DNA of 64,000 nucleotides from Plectrocnemia conspersa (GCA_009617715.1 VTFK01000269.1:62001-126000), one strand, 5' to 3'. Shown: positions 1-14,430, numbered from the stretch's first letter. Translations and numbers: made by a program. Notes: generated by a model not told the origin, from the sequence alone.

Positions 1-180
1 ATTTAATTTAATTTTCCGACCAAATTCCTACGGTTGGCAAAGGTTTTTCTCGCGAATGAAAATTCAATTTTATTCTGATAAATGGTTTTCTATTGTGCCG
101 GAGCGGTGTGCACGGATTGAATAGACCAGCCAGAACCTGCCTCTCTCCGAATTGCACACACCGCATCGATTTACACTGTT
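1..180. other. G+C-richer non-coding island
   Basis: This stretch is clearly less A+T rich than what follows and contains no open frame or transposon motif that I recognise. It holds a GTGTGCACGG word and, further on, GCACACACCGC, which partly mirror each other. I infer possible conserved non-coding DNA; only an alignment to a related genome could show this. Confidence 0.25.
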
Positions 181-1026
181 ATTTATAACTCACATACAGC
201 GTAAGCCAGAAAAATACATAAATATGAACATACGTATATTTACACATTAATAGAAAAAGCGAAATATATACGATCTCTCCCTTAACAAATGGCGAATACA
301 GAATTCTATTACCCAACAGGGCCCAATTCAAATATTCAATTTAAGGTTAAAATAAAAACCAGTTGCATTAAATTACATTTTTTAACATACCATAAGCATG
401 TCACTTTTAATTATGGAAATCTATCGAATCAATTACATATTTTATGTATTAAATATGAGCATGCATTTGCGGTAAATCGTTTAACCTTAGGCATTAATAA
501 ATATCGTGTTTAACTATTTTATAAATTTTCTAGATGCTGTAAGGAGTTCATACAGTCGCAGGAAAAATGTTCTCAAAAGAGAAAATTTTACAAAGGATCT
601 TGACATTTTTTATAGGTAAGTTTTAATGTTATGACTTAAATTTTGAGGTTTGTAAATTAGCATAATATAACTTTATGTTTTTTATCCTCTATTTTACAGT
701 TTGTCTTTTGACAATGATTATTTTTGCTCTTCCTTTTGCTTAATAAGAAAAAGGGTAAGATAATATCACATTGTAAGATACACAGAGGAATTTTCTTTTA
801 CTTGTTTTATTTATATTTAATATATTTCTAATTAGGTTTTATTATTAGTGTTAGCTTGAAAGATACATATATCTTAACTATATGTTATTTTGTTAGTTAA
901 TTAGTAGAGTTTGTTACACAATATTTGCACAAGTTTTACGTTTATTGACACATATTATTGACTAGTTTATTAGGGTATACTTTTATATATAATAGCTTAC
1001 GCACATATTTTTTATCACAGTTTGAA
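181..1026. other. A+T-rich DNA, nothing recognised
   Basis: This stretch is unstructured A+T-rich sequence with many stops in all frames. A 74-codon frame at 289-513 has no recognisable domain and a composition like its surroundings, so I do not call it a gene. Confidence 0.5.
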
Positions 1027-1052
1027 CTCTCTCTCTCTCTCTCTCTCTCTCT
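1027..1052 (+). repeat. (CT)13 microsatellite
   Basis: Thirteen uninterrupted CT units are followed directly by TGCAG. The layout resembles a polypyrimidine tract with a 3' splice acceptor, but no open frame or branch context downstream supports an exon. I call it a simple repeat. Confidence 0.9.
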
Positions 1053-1199
1053 TGCAGCCACTGACAATGTACTCATTTAAATTACATACATATGTATCAA
1101 ATAGCTTTAATAACTATATACGGAGCACTTTGTTTTAAAATCTTTGTATACTATTTATATTTGACATGGAGGAAGCACTCCAGACTTATTTAAGCTTCC

Positions 1200-1830
1200 T
1201 AGATCCATTCTGACATCATTATTGTTTTTGTATATCAGTATTATATATTCTAATGATAATTTTGATTAACGGCCTGTTAACCAATACAGCTTACTAGGTT
1301 GGAGTCCAGGAGTTTTTCCAGTCAAACCTCTGTCAAGGAGAATTTCCAGATATTTTTCACTGATGTTGGTGTAGCTTTGCCATTAAAGAAGACCAGATGA
1401 CTAGTATCCCATTTTAGCGTAATGGTATGATTGAGAGATTTGTTTTTGTTGACTTTGATCCTCCACTAAAATGATTCTAGAGCCATGCTTGCATTTTTGT
1501 TAAACAGTCATGCAATCTCTTTGCTGGTACTATCGCCTCCACGTATTATACCATGATTGTTGTATCGTCTTCAAAAGTTGCTATTCTTGTGTCTTTCGCA
1601 GTTGGTTGGTCCCAGAGCATTCCTGAGAAAATCTGGTACAAATCCGTGGTGGAGTCTTTAAACATACTTTGGAAGTTACAATCACTCAGATATGATTTAA
1701 GAATTAAAAATAAAAAAAATAAAAAGTTGTCGTTTGATTTTATAGAGTGGCTATGGTTGTCAAATGCTTGAGAAATGTCTAAAAACTGAACCGCAGTCTT
1801 TTTTTCATTCTTTATGCTTAAAAAATACAT
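1200..1830 (-). mobile_element. Jockey-type non-LTR reverse transcriptase relic
   Basis: Read on the minus strand from 1830 downward, this translates to a decayed jockey-clade RT. Visible in order are FLDISQAFD (palm motif with its catalytic Asp region, usual form FLDV-KAFD), LKSYLSD, a shortened SG-PQGS-like segment, FEDDTTIM in place of the FADD catalytic box, then KYLEILLDRGLTGK and SKLYWLTGR-SKLSLE in the thumb region (usual forms KYLG-HLD-RLTW and LYWL-GR-SKLS). The order and spacing fit the jockey family. The first Asp of FADD neighbours a Glu substitution, and stops and frame changes break the lower half. Endonuclease, ORF1 and 3' tail are not seen. It is a dead fragment. Confidence 0.85.
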
Positions 1831-2180
1831 TTGCGTTCAACATATTAAAACATAGATCGCTCTTAATATACATTTATAGTATGATGAAATATTTCAAACA
1901 ATATAAAAAGAAAACAGGTATATGAAAGTAAAATATATTTTTTGTAATAATTTTTCAGTATTATAGTTTTGTAAAATGCATGATCAATTTTTTATAAATT
2001 TACAGAACTTATCATATTTTTGACTAAGACCTCACACCCTGTTTAATCTAGCGATTGCAATACCAGAACATATTTTTAAAATAAGTTTTTTCAATATTTA
2101 TCACAAGTATCGAATTTATGACAAATATTGCGAAACAACGTTGAGGAAACATTGGAATTGAGCTGCCTTGTACGTATATT
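1831..2180. other. A+T-rich DNA, nothing recognised
   Basis: No open frame, repeat or motif is supported here. It could include the decayed 5' portion of the neighbouring jockey relic, but I cannot read protein from it. Confidence 0.45.
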
Positions 2181-2660
2181 ATATTTATTTAATTAATTTA
2201 AGACCATCGGTTAACTCAGAGGTTAACTCAAATACGTCACGATGCTCATATATAGAAAATTAATTAATTTTTAATTAGCTTTATGACCCATCATAATCAA
2301 ACAAAATTAATTCCTTCGTTCCCGTCACTGAAACTATTAAGCAACACAGCAGCGTTTAATCGCACGTTCTGAAGCGTACCTGTTGAGAAGTTTGTCTATT
2401 CAGTGGGTCCGTTGATTCGGTAAAGACAGGTAAATATGCATGTAGTGACACCTGAGTAATGAATGACCCACAGACCGCCTGAATATCAATGAGCGACAAA
2501 TTAGCATTCCGATTCAGTGCTTCATTAACGCAACGGGCCTACTTATACCCACTATACGCTTCGGGTCAAACGCCAACAGTCGGCTATCAACTTTTAATTA
2601 AGCCCATAAGCTTTTAATTTAAATAAAGGTGTGCTTGTGTGCTCAATCGTGTTTTTACAC
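2181..2660. other. G+C-richer island, candidate regulatory DNA
   Basis: A transposon-free block with mixed composition. It contains GACAGGTAAAT near 2425 and CACCTGAG near 2450 (CTCAGGTG on the minus strand, a word also found in the islands at 12.1 and 32.7 kb), and homeodomain-like TTAATTA words near 2600. No exon structure is apparent. I infer possible enhancer DNA. Confidence 0.3.
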
Positions 2661-3894
2661 GTGTCTTATTGTGGTTTGTAACGCCATCTGACTATTTACA
2701 TTCGATGTCTTTATTATCATTATTTGGCGTGGGAATGTGTCGGCCTGGAATGCCAGTACTGTATGTCAAATATTCATACTCGTTTCGTATTATTGTCGAA
2801 GCTCACGAAGCTTCGGACAGATACATATTTTATATTGAAACTAGCTGCAATGTAGACTTGAGCGTGTTTGCTAGTGTCTCGCTCGATTCGTAACTAGGAT
2901 TAGTACTCAGAACGACGAATGTACATCATTCGGAGAAGAATGTAAAATCCACATTAAAGGATAAAATAATATATATTTAAAAAATCAAAACTATATAATA
3001 ACCTATGGCAACCACGTTAAACCTTCTGCCTTGTAATCATTGTAAATCTACGAAATTTAATTTTATAAGAACGCGGACAAGTAACTAGCTATAAACCCTG
3101 AAACAAAACGTATAAAACCATTATTATTATTAGCCTAGCAAGCGTTTGAATAACAAGGAAATGCGTCCTTTTGAAGAAACCTTATGTAATCATTGCAAAA
3201 TTTATTTTTTCGAACAGGTTACGAAACATGTTTAATACAATTTTTTCGACCCAATTCACGTAAAAGCCTTAAAACAATTTATATAAGACTTTTTTTTAAA
3301 TAAATTTAACTATCATGACTCGACCAGCTTTCCCAATGTGCCGTGATGGCTAATATACGAACAATATTATTGTCATTAAAAATAAAAAAAATGTTACCGT
3401 GCATACTAAAATTGAATAAGCATCATTCCACATACTTTTTTTCAGCTATCGCCAAAAACATACTTTTGTTTGACAAGTTCGTTGAGAAACTGGATGGCTT
3501 GCTCAAGAGGTGCGTTCTCAATCAATGTCCTGACCGTGGTATGCAAGAATAAAAAATGCGATCGTTACTCTCTAGGACATGTAAAACACAAGTAAATACA
3601 TTTCACGTTTTATTAAGTACATACAAGTCACTGAGCATTGACGGATTGACAACACTGTTCCTTAGAAACATTAAAAAGTGCTTTATTGAATAGACGCTAG
3701 GTCGAGAATTCAATAAATTTTATCCCAACTCTTCCAGTAAAATTGGTAAAAATTTTCTTTGAATTCTATTTAATATAAATAAGTACGCTTTTCTTGGATT
3801 CCAGACAATTAAATCATATTCAAGGACGCTACAAACTAAATATTATAATGAACGCAAATCGACAATAAATTATTATAGTCACACGCGCTCCGCA
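2661..3894. other. A+T-rich DNA without recognisable gene
   Basis: Frames at 2639-2893 (+, 84 codons) and 3343-3552 (+, 69 codons) show no family signature. The minus strand across 3430-3530 is also open for about 30 codons. The segment adjoins the RT relic that follows and may contain its decayed C-terminal and 3' part, but no diagnostic residues are left. Confidence 0.4.
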
Positions 3895-4535
3895 AAACGA
3901 AACCGAGCATCCTGACGCCTTATCGCAAACTTTGGCGATGTAAATTTTGTTAAAACACTTTTACCAAAATTGTTAAAAAATTAGGCCGGACAAGCAAATC
4001 TAGAAAATTTGTCATTTTGACACTTATCGATACTTAAATACTTAAACTCTTTTTGTAAAGAGAGTGAATCCAAATTTGTGTGAATACTATGAACACTTTC
4101 AGATAATCAGGATATAATAAATATTCCGAGTACTTAACTTCCGCATGTATATTTTTAATAAAGAGCAAAACGAATAGAGAAACCAAATTGAATCCCTGTG
4201 ATATTCGAAATTGGCGAAAAGCTCATTGGAGCGATGATTACCATAGCTTACATACTGATGGTGGTGACTTTTGAAACTCAATATTAGCTAACCAGACGGT
4301 TCGAAAAATCAAGGTTGACTAATTTTTGAAGTAGTTCCCTAACAAACCTTATAAAAGTCAATATAGACTACATCGACCTGAATTTTAAAATCTAGAGATA
4401 TTCTAACCACCTTCGAAAGGCAAAAGAGGTTAGTGACCATGAAACAACGCGGACGAAGCCCGAGTTGTTTGTCTACTTGTCTACTGCCGCTAGCCGACAG
4501 TGTACGAAAAAAACGGAATTTCTTATACCACACTA
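3895..4535 (-). mobile_element. CR1-like non-LTR reverse transcriptase relic
   Basis: Minus-strand reading from 4533 gives Q-GLRPRCFMVTNLFCL (usual form Q-GFRPGRSTVTNLL), then QVDVVYIDFYK (palm motif, usual QVDV-YTDFSKAFD). Further down come YGNHRSNE, SQGFNLVSLFVLLFIKNI (usual SGVPQGSNLGPLLF-LFINDI), LLYPDYLKVF (the ADDLK box with Ala-Asp-Asp changed to Pro-Asp-Tyr) and SVKMTNFLDL (usual SKC--MTFSR). The succession of RT blocks is complete, but it needs several frame switches and the catalytic box is ruined. The type matches the relics near 12.4, 46.5, 50 and 62 kb. No endonuclease is seen. Confidence 0.85.
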
Positions 4536-4675
4536 ATTACTTTTGTAATGTTAACGAGGAGGGATAGAAAAATTGATTATTTTACATTTATATAAAAATA
4601 TATAAAAAATGAAAGTAATAATAAAAAAAAACGTATTACTTCCTACTTTAATTTAAATTGGAATTACACTCAACT

Positions 4676-4790
4676 CTAACCTTGCTACCAGTGGAGCGCA
4701 CGTTAAATTAACACGTGCTCTTCGTAAAATGCATGGACCTTAAGGTTGACAACCAAAAATTGAGAAACAAACATCCTTCCACTTTTATTT
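4676..4790 (-). repeat. Dispersed repeat, copy A of three
   Basis: Read on the minus strand, an AGGTCCA word followed about 30-40 bp later by CGCTCCACTGGT is shared in order and spacing with 36380-36490 and, more weakly, 60330-60420. The copies are strongly diverged. I infer a segment of an old interspersed element, plausibly the 5' part of a non-LTR element, since all copies lie in the orientation of the nearby RT relics. Confidence 0.5.
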
Positions 4791-6435
4791 AAGTAAATTG
4801 AGATTTGAGTATACAGCACAAATGTTTTATTATAAATTAAAAAATAAATTCATTGAACAAATTTGTATTTGTAAACAATTACTATTACTAACAGCCATTT
4901 AAACATAAATTAACTCATGTGTCAACTATTAGTATCACTTACACTTAAAATGCTCAAGTGATATTTTATTTTAGGTTGTTATTGAATAGGTATTCAACAA
5001 ATTTAAACTAAATATTTGATTTCTATTTTTTATTAATAATATATAGAAAATATTTTACAGTATTTTGTAAGCAAATATTTTTAAATTTGTTTTTAATTTT
5101 TAAAATAGATCAATTTTATAGTTAAGCCTTCAAATCAAATATAGTAAGTTCGATTAACTCTCTTTTATCGGTAAAAATTGTATATTTTTTAGTATAAATT
5201 TAAAATAGTGACTAAAAATGATGTCATTGCTTTGATAAGACTTAAGCATTGAATGTGACTATTTCTATAAATATTTCAAGTAAAAATAGATTTTTTGCAG
5301 CAAGCAACCGACTTGAATATTAATTATATCGATGATAATTATTTCATTATTGTAGGTAAAATAAAATTATTATTTGTAAATATATAGTTTTCTAAGAATG
5401 TAACTACAGTATTTCAATAAAAAAAATCATAAAACATTTTTTATTAGTTTAAACATGAATAAAAGATCAATATTAAATACACTAGGCACTGAATTTAAAT
5501 TAAAATTATATGAATCTAGGTTTTATATATCCCAAAATGATTAAGCCCCGGGAATTCGCGAGAATTATAAAGGGAATGTCTCCATTCCTGGAAATTCCAA
5601 AAGTCTCTAGAATTAGAATTGTAAATGCTATATAAAATGTTATTTAAATAATACTAAGAAAAAGAATAAATTTGTATTTTTATTTAATATATAAAACACA
5701 ATATATTTAACTACAATTTAATTATTTTTTAGGGGTTTGTTTAGTGGTTCGTGCAAAATTTCCTTTAATTAATAGAATTGGTAAATCGAAGAATTTCTTT
5801 AATTATTTTAAGACATATAGTGTGTGGCATTACTTTCGATATGTACTTTTGTTTGCTTCAAACAAGCTGTACTATTCAAGTTGTCTACATTGAGGAGTTT
5901 GTTGCCTCGATGTTGACATTTATAAAAAAGAAACGAATAAAATCTGTTTTCATTTCGTTAAAATATACGTTTAACAATCGATGATTTTTTATAAACATTA
6001 TCAATAAGTATCGTATAAAACGTTTATTGTAATAATACATTAAACTAATAAAAGATGCCTAAAAAATCGAGCGTAAGATTTCTATGACGTTGGAATCAAG
6101 AAGCTCGTGTTTTATGTCACTAAATGTGTTTTAAATATAATAAAAAAAATCATTTAAATATAATATGGTATTTTAACTAATAAGTTGAATATAAAATATT
6201 ATTTCTGTAATATTTAAATTTTATTGTACAAATATATCTTTTTCCAGATTAATATAAGTCCATAAAAAACACAATAGCAGTTGAAAAATAGAAATTTAGT
6301 TCCTTACATATAAATTATTAAACGATGACTTTCTATTACCTTTAAAATCGTGCTAGTCACTTATCTAAATTATGTATATTACCCAATAGTATTCAATTCA
6401 TATATGCACATAATTTATTCCAATGTTATGGTTAT
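4791..6435. other. A+T desert
   Basis: About 1.6 kb of very A+T-rich DNA. The only G+C-richer patch is near 5545-5610. A 68-codon frame at 5778-5984 has no recognisable features. Nothing else is supported. Confidence 0.5.
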
Positions 6436-6890
6436 GTTATTTCAATCCATTTCAATAACAATACACCATTCCTCCGCAGCAATTTTATGCTAATCTTCCA
6501 ATACGGGAATGCACAGCAATTTCCTTTTAAAACCCATCCTTTTATGTGTGTACTGAGCCATTTTCTTGTCTGAAAATCCACTCAGAGGCAATTGGCAGCT
6601 TCCGAGCGTATAAATACATAATCCAACGACAAAAACGAAAATCGGACGCGGCACAAATGTTTATTTTCAATTTTCACCGATCACGTACGTACTGTATATG
6701 TACTTACTGTATAGTATACATTTTGATGATTGCAGCTACGGTACGTAAATAATACTTTTACGGCCAACCCTCACGAATTTCGATTCGGGGTCCTACAGAC
6801 CACGAAACAGTTTTATCGGCGCGGAAGCACTGATTATATTTTACAAATAGCAATAAACGTCGCGATTAAGGGCAAAAGTGTTTTTTTCTA
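6436..6890. other. G+C-richer island with TATA-like word
   Basis: This transposon-free block holds CCATT and CACCATTCC words, a GCGTATAAATAC word near 6606 that would serve as a TATA box, and TTTTATCGGCGCGG near 6812. I see no initiator or following open frame that would make it a promoter. The 68-codon frame at 6546-6752 looks incidental. Confidence 0.3.
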
Positions 6891-7325
6891 GACGCCCTGT
6901 TTAATAAGAAACTTTTATGACTTGCATCATTCAGAGGAGTACGTATTTGGTAGAGTATCAAATGGAATTGAATAAAGTCACTTATTTGTAGCTAGATTCA
7001 TATCTGCTCTATCATAATATAAATATTTAATCACGCGCAAAGAATAAATACCCATTTAAAAATAAAATATAGACTACTTGCAGATTAGGTAGGTATTTTT
7101 AATATTTAAATTCAGGCTACCTTTATATAGTACAACATTTTATTAATAAATTTGCTATAATCAACCATCAAATTGTAATATTTGTATTTTTCATATATAC
7201 ATATTCAAAATATGATACAGACATCGGCTGCGTTCATATTAGATGAAAGCTGACACTATTTTCTAAAATGAAGTTGAACATTACACAAAATATAATATAA
7301 TATAATACAGTCCCGTGCGTATATT
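6891..7325. other. A+T-rich DNA with short TATAA tandem
   Basis: The stretch contains a small TATAA pentamer tandem at about 7291-7308. Otherwise there is nothing to report. Confidence 0.5.
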
Positions 7326-7720
7326 ATCACATATTCTAATATGTAAATGTTTTATAGGACACCATGGGGAATGCGCGCAGAAAACGGCAACGCCATTACT
7401 ATTATAATTAGGTATGATATTCGCTGTAGTTTAATTCAATTTGATAAAAGTGTTCTAGTTAGTGCGTTGATATATATAATCATATTATATAATATATTCA
7501 TAATTTTCCGTCACGCCTATGGGGACGAGGCACGACACTTTGTCATGCGAACGGGGACTTAACCGTGATAGCTCGCATGAAAACACCATATATCATCCGG
7601 ACGAACGGTGGAAAAATCAAAACAAAGACCATTTTTCCACGTCGACCCGGCGCTGATATGCTAAACAGAATACAGGGGGATATCCACTTGAATTCCGGAA
7701 TGAATTTAGTAAAATGGAGG
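7326..7720. other. G+C-richer island
   Basis: Mixed-composition block with words such as CCATGGGGAATGCGCGC and CACGTCGACCCGGCG, and no transposon protein on either strand. A 71-codon frame at 7347-7562 has no family signature. It includes the hairpin at 7608-7640. Confidence 0.3.
7608..7640. repeat. Hairpin, 10-bp perfect arms
   Basis: GTGGAAAAAT at 7608-7617 is exactly complementary to ATTTTTCCAC at 7631-7640, with a 13-base loop. The arms are short for a microRNA precursor. Its role is unknown. Confidence 0.6.
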
Positions 7721-7883
7721 TGTTGTTAATTAATTAAATACACATGATAATAAAAACGATTAAAACATTACAATAGAGGGGATAGATTGATTGTGAGTGT
7801 ACTAGAATTTGTACATAAACTATTTTGTAAATTTAATATATGTAGTGCTGAAGATAGTAATTTGTGTTATTGTGATATAAAAA

Positions 7884-8345
7884 TCAATAAATTGTTTTAT
7901 TACAATACACAAAAAAAACTAAATTATAAGAACAAGGCCAGCTCACGTTTTTTTTTACTAATATCCTATGACAAACCTTGTTGAACACCTTTTTCAATCT
8001 GTATTTTATCACTGTTTTTTTTAAGTTGGTAAAGAGACTCATGATATTAGTTAAAAAAACGAATAATTTAGCAGAACATATCAGCATCGCGATTGGTCTA
8101 CAGTTTTTGCTACACAGTTTTTCATCCTTTTTTATAAATAGTAGTGACTTTTGTACATTTGAACATATTAGAAAAATATGACGCCTTGAGAATTAGATCA
8201 AATAAAAAAAATGTTTTAAAGAAGCAGCGATACTTCTCAACACTTTAAAATGTAATCGTGAAGAACTTAAGATCTGAACGCTCAGTTTCTTTTATGGGCA
8301 ATATTAACGATAAATACAAGAAGAAGAAAGCAACTGAGCAGAAGG
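7884..8345 (-). mobile_element. Non-LTR reverse transcriptase relic, family with NYRPVAML
   Basis: On the minus strand KVTTIYKKG (near 8140), then NCRPIAMLICSAKLF (near 8085, usual NYRPVAMLSAPAKLFE) and, after an internal deletion of most of the linker, KKVFNKVCHRILVKK (near 7960, usual KAFDKVCH). The palm Asp of KAFD is replaced by Asn. The nucleotide sequence from 8090 to 8340 aligns by eye with 20715-21010, including the TAGTGACTTTTGT stretch and the GATCTG...TCAGTTTC region, so the two are copies of one family. A smaller fragment lies at 14480-14590. Confidence 0.8.
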
Positions 8346-8815
8346 CGAAAAAGATTGTTCAAAAACAAAACGAAAATATAATGCAAAACCGTCCGCCATA
8401 TTAAAGTTTTTTATTTCTAACTTAACAATCTTTACAGAAAATTAATTATATGTGAAATTTTATTATTTATTTTTTGTTTATGTTATATATTATATATATG
8501 TTTAGTTAAAACTTGTTTGATGTAAAAATTAGCTATTAAATTTAATAAATTACTAAAATAAATATTTTTTTCAAAATTTAATAAAATATTACCGCCAAAC
8601 TAAAGATCCAAATGTTTTACAAAAAGAAACGTTAACTGTATGGTTCAATTAATACAAATTAGATTGCAGCTAAAATATTTAAGATATTTATAGTATTATC
8701 ATCGGTTCAAACTTTCGTTACTTGTTTTGGTTTGAGAATATATACATTAGTTTTTCCTGATAAAATTGCTGTTCTTCCATCGATAGACACAAATAAAATT
8801 TGACAAGAGCTCGGT
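8346..8815. other. A+T-rich DNA, nothing recognised
   Basis: No open frame, motif or clear repeat is supported. The part adjoining the relic may be decayed upstream element sequence. Confidence 0.45.
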
Positions 8816-9260
8816 GTCTACTCAAAAAATTTGGCTCGCATTCCCATGCCACTTGTTGATGCCCCATTGAATTCACGGTTCGATTCTTTTGGGCTAACAA
8901 TGGTGTCACTCGGGGCCCTCAAGCGCCTCTGGGGTCTCCGGGACCCCGGCCAAGAGTCCACTCGTGCCCGAGAACGTCTCGAGACCCCGTGCGAGTTGAA
9001 TAATTCATAATGGACCCTTGTAGAGGTCCAGCCTCCTCGGTCTCGGCCGACACCTCGACCTGAATTGTTAAATGGTTTTTATTTACGGCCATCCATTGTT
9101 TCGGCTTTAGCATCGCGTGTCCCCTTTTTCATTTCGAATGGGCGCGAATGTGAAATAACGTGTCCCTTTTGATCTCAGAGAAGCATACATAATAATATTC
9201 AACGTGAGATATCCTGCCGAATCTGAGAGAAACTCCTTGCGAACGCGTGTCCTGAAATAT
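8816..9260. other. Most G+C-rich island of the first 10 kb
   Basis: The core at about 8900-9060 contains GGGGCCCTC, CCGGGACCCCGG and CTCGAGACCCCG, followed by TTAATTG/TTAAATGG-type homeodomain-like words and CATTGTTTCGG near 9094. Small frames on the minus strand at 8718-8909 and 8919-9113 exist because stop codons are rarer here; their peptides show no domain. I infer regulatory rather than coding DNA. Confidence 0.35.
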
Positions 9261-11865
<2,605 letters not shown>

Positions 11866-12310
11866 CACATTTATAAACAATTTTTATCGCTTTTATACAC
11901 CTCCATGAAGGTCGGATTTACGAGGTTCGCCGAGCCGAGTCATGTTCTCGCGTATGTGGTGGGAATCTTTGGACACGCAGGCTGGGAAAAAAGTTGACGA
12001 CCGCTGATGAATCGCGACCATCAGTCAAGACCTAATGGCAATAAAATTTTGACCTCTTAGCGAGCTTTTATTGATTCCGTTTGCAGATATACCGAGAGGC
12101 ACCTCGCAAGCAGGTAAGGGCTCAGGTGGACCCTTTAACTCAACCCGTTGAGCACACGAGATCGCATATATAAAATAATTGAGCGAATTTATGACGCGGT
12201 CGATATTTATATGTGAAACTCAATCGTAAATTGAAGCCGTTTCGATTGAACGTTTACAAATTGATATTCAAAGGATGGTTCGAATCAATTTATATGAATG
12301 CAATGCTGTT
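11866..12310. other. G+C-richer island with word shared with 32.7 kb
   Basis: The block contains GGTGGGAATC near 11960 (a Suppressor-of-Hairless-like GTGGGAA core) and, at 12110-12140, GCAGGTAAGGGCTCAGGTGG followed by ACCCTTTAACT. The 20-base word matches 32700-32719 at 18 of 20 positions by my count, and the ACCCTTTAACT follows there too. No open frame or transposon protein is present. Candidate cis-regulatory DNA. Confidence 0.4.
12110..12140 (+). promoter_or_regulatory. Composite word with CAGGT/CAGGTG, copy 1
   Basis: Two CAGGT(G) half-words lie 14 bases apart, followed at once by ACCCTTTAACT. The same arrangement recurs at 32700-32740 with a 10-base insertion. CAGGTG is the core E-box of Snail/ZEB and some bHLH factors. 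Function here is inference from recurrence only. Confidence 0.35.
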
Positions 12311-12415
12311 AAATCAATATTAAGCTTAATCACCTACGCCATGTTATATATTATATAAACATATTTAAATTTTGATTATTTATTTTAATTAAATTATTAC
12401 CATCGTGTCAATAAG

Positions 12416-13475
12416 TCACGATGTCACGATAGTAAAAAAAGTATACATTGTACTACTATAGTAAAAAAATATATAAAAAATGATATAAAGTGAGGAAGAT
12501 GAAAAATCATATAACTTTAAAATAAGTGATACGAACCGGACCAGCTCCTTATAGCTGACAAAAAATAGATCAATATGCAACACCAGAGTAATAAAGAGCT
12601 GGATGACGACAGCCATAGACTGAGCTCTAGCGGACATCAGAAATCAGGTTCTAACACAAAATTAAAATTCTTTGAGAATAGTTTGATTGTAAACAGAATT
12701 CTTTAATATTTTGAAAAAATGCTTAGCAACAAACAACTTTCTGCTAGAACTCAGTGAATCGTATTCCAATGCTCCATAAAAAAAGATGTTGGGAATCAAG
12801 AACGACCAAATATTCTTAAATAAACCTTTTCTAAGCTTTTTCGATTAAAAAGGAGTGATTCAAGAATGCTGCAAACTAAAATGTCATTAATGATACGAAA
12901 AACTGACTGATTGTCAAAGTAAAATGAGTTCCTCATAACAAAGGCGAACTGAAAGATTTTTTCACAGACATAATTTAATCGTATAGAAACCTCTACTTGC
13001 TCTCAAAAATGATTTAGAGATATCAAATCAAACTTATAAAGATTAAATATTCCAATCAAAATCGTATAAATAATTTGATTGCAAACGAGATTAAGAAAAT
13101 AACACAACATAGCACTTTCCGACACTAAAGAGAAGACGGTTGATGAAAGCCCATCTTCATAGAGAATATAAATTACTCTTTAAAGAAAAGGAGTTGAAAA
13201 CAGATCGAATGCATCTAAAGAATTTTTATTCATCTTCATGCAGAATAAAATTTAAATTTGTTACTGCCATATTAGTAAATAACGTGCTAGTCATTAATAA
13301 ATAACGTGAAGAGCAGAGGGCGCAGATTGGACCCTTGAAAAACCCCCGAAGGAGTAAAAATTTTTTTTATAAGTGCCCGCTGTAGGTTACGAGCTGTCTA
13401 CGATCTCTTAAATAAATCGTGAATAAGTGAATTGAAAAATCTTAAGTCACCATTTCGGCTTTCTGCAAAAGCATG
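12416..13475 (-). mobile_element. CR1-like non-LTR reverse transcriptase relic
   Basis: Minus-strand reading gives SLIHDLFKRS (13.42 kb), then a well kept IFTPSGVFQGSNLRPLLF and TLFIND block near 13315-13370 (usual SGVPQGSNLGPLLF-LFIND), FVMRNSFYFDNQSVFRIIND and ILVCSILE near 12820-12960 (usual LGFIxRN...LYxxLVRSxLEY), and MSARAQSMAVVIQLFITLVL at the low end (usual L--RR--L-L--L-K---). All RT palm and thumb landmarks are in the right order, but with several stops and frame changes. The catalytic ADD box between 12960 and 13320 is not readable. It abuts a plus-strand jockey relic tail to tail at about 13480. Confidence 0.85.
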
Positions 13476-13484
13476 GCCCAATTT

Positions 13485-14430
13485 AACAAATACACCGAAC
13501 AGTTAAGTAATGTAAATATTACTTTACTAATTTTCTGGATATATCAAGATTTTGTCAAAGTGTGGCATTTGGGATATAAATAGATAATCAAAAAAGCGCT
13601 ACCTCAGTATCCCTATGAAATTATAAAGTTATATCTAACCGATGTATTTTTTTTATAATAAAGTATTGGGATGAAAAATCTTCCGTCAGTATAATAGAAT
13701 CTAGAGTACTTCAGAGAAGTGTGCTAGGAACGGTACTGTACTTAATATATACAGTAGACATGACATCTACAGACAAGACTACCTGCGTAGCTTTTGCTGA
13801 TGACAGTGTTATTATGGCTTTTTACGAGGACCCAGATACAGCGTCTACTTTTCTCAAAAAAAACCTTAACAAAATACATGATACAAGGCTGAGTATTTGG
13901 AGAATAAAGGAAAATAAGTTACAGTCTGTCAATGTAACGTTTAACATGAAAAAGAAAACATATCCTACTGTCCGATTAAATAATGCAAAAAAAAAAAATC
14001 AGATAGTGCAAAATATTTGTAGATGCACTTCGACGGAAGGCTTACCTGGAAAATCCATATTTCGAGTAAAATAAAAAACTAGGACTCAATTTAAGAAAAT
14101 ATTACTGGGTAATAGGAAAAAATTCGAACTAATAGTAAAGAATAAGCTGCTCATATACAAATTGATTATTAAGCCAATTTCTATATACGGAATATAGAAA
14201 TAATTAAAAAATTCCAAAATAAAATTTTAAGAGTGATATTGGATTATTGATGATATTTCCCAAACTTTTTTAGTTCACAAAGACTCTAAATAAAATTTGA
14301 CAAGTAATAAGTGGAACATGTAAGACAGAAATAAAAGGAAAGAATTAAGAACATTTCAACAAATTGGCTAATAAATTAATAAGAGAGAGATTGACTGGAA
14401 AATTAAGGAAAAAATAATTGATTTTTAAAT
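13485..14430 (+). mobile_element. Jockey-type reverse transcriptase relic, longest open part
   Basis: Plus-strand reading gives DFVKVWHLGYK (usual AFDKVWHxGL), ALPQYPYEIIKLYLTD, then in the 117-codon frame 13721-14074 SVLGTVLYLIYTVDM preceded by SRVLQR (usual SGVPQGSVLGP-LYLIYT-D), AFADDSVIMAFYEDPD with an intact FADD catalytic box, a linker and KIHDTRLSIWRIKENKLQS. A frameshift leads into LGLNLRKYYWVIGKK and LLIYKLIIKPISIYGIQ, and later a stretch close to the usual ...NKLANKLIRERL end. This is the best preserved RT in the window and the only one on this strand. Endonuclease and ORF1 are missing. It is truncated and frameshifted, so inactive. Confidence 0.9.

Noticed and set aside
1027..1060. 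Pyrimidine tract plus TGCAG as a 3' splice site
   Set aside because: The tract is a pure CT microsatellite and no open frame follows it.
1553..1771. Plus-strand 72-codon frame
   Set aside because: It is the antisense shadow of the minus-strand jockey RT relic.
3430..3530. Minus-strand peptide TVRTLIENAPLEQAIQFLNE as an exon
   Set aside because: Only about 30 codons are open, with no splice signals and no recognised family.
7978..8181. Plus-strand 67-codon frame
   Set aside because: It is antisense to the RT relic carrying NCRPIAML and FNKVCH.
12268..12282. GGTTCGAATCA as a tRNA B box
   Set aside because: No A box or stem pairing was found at tRNA distance.
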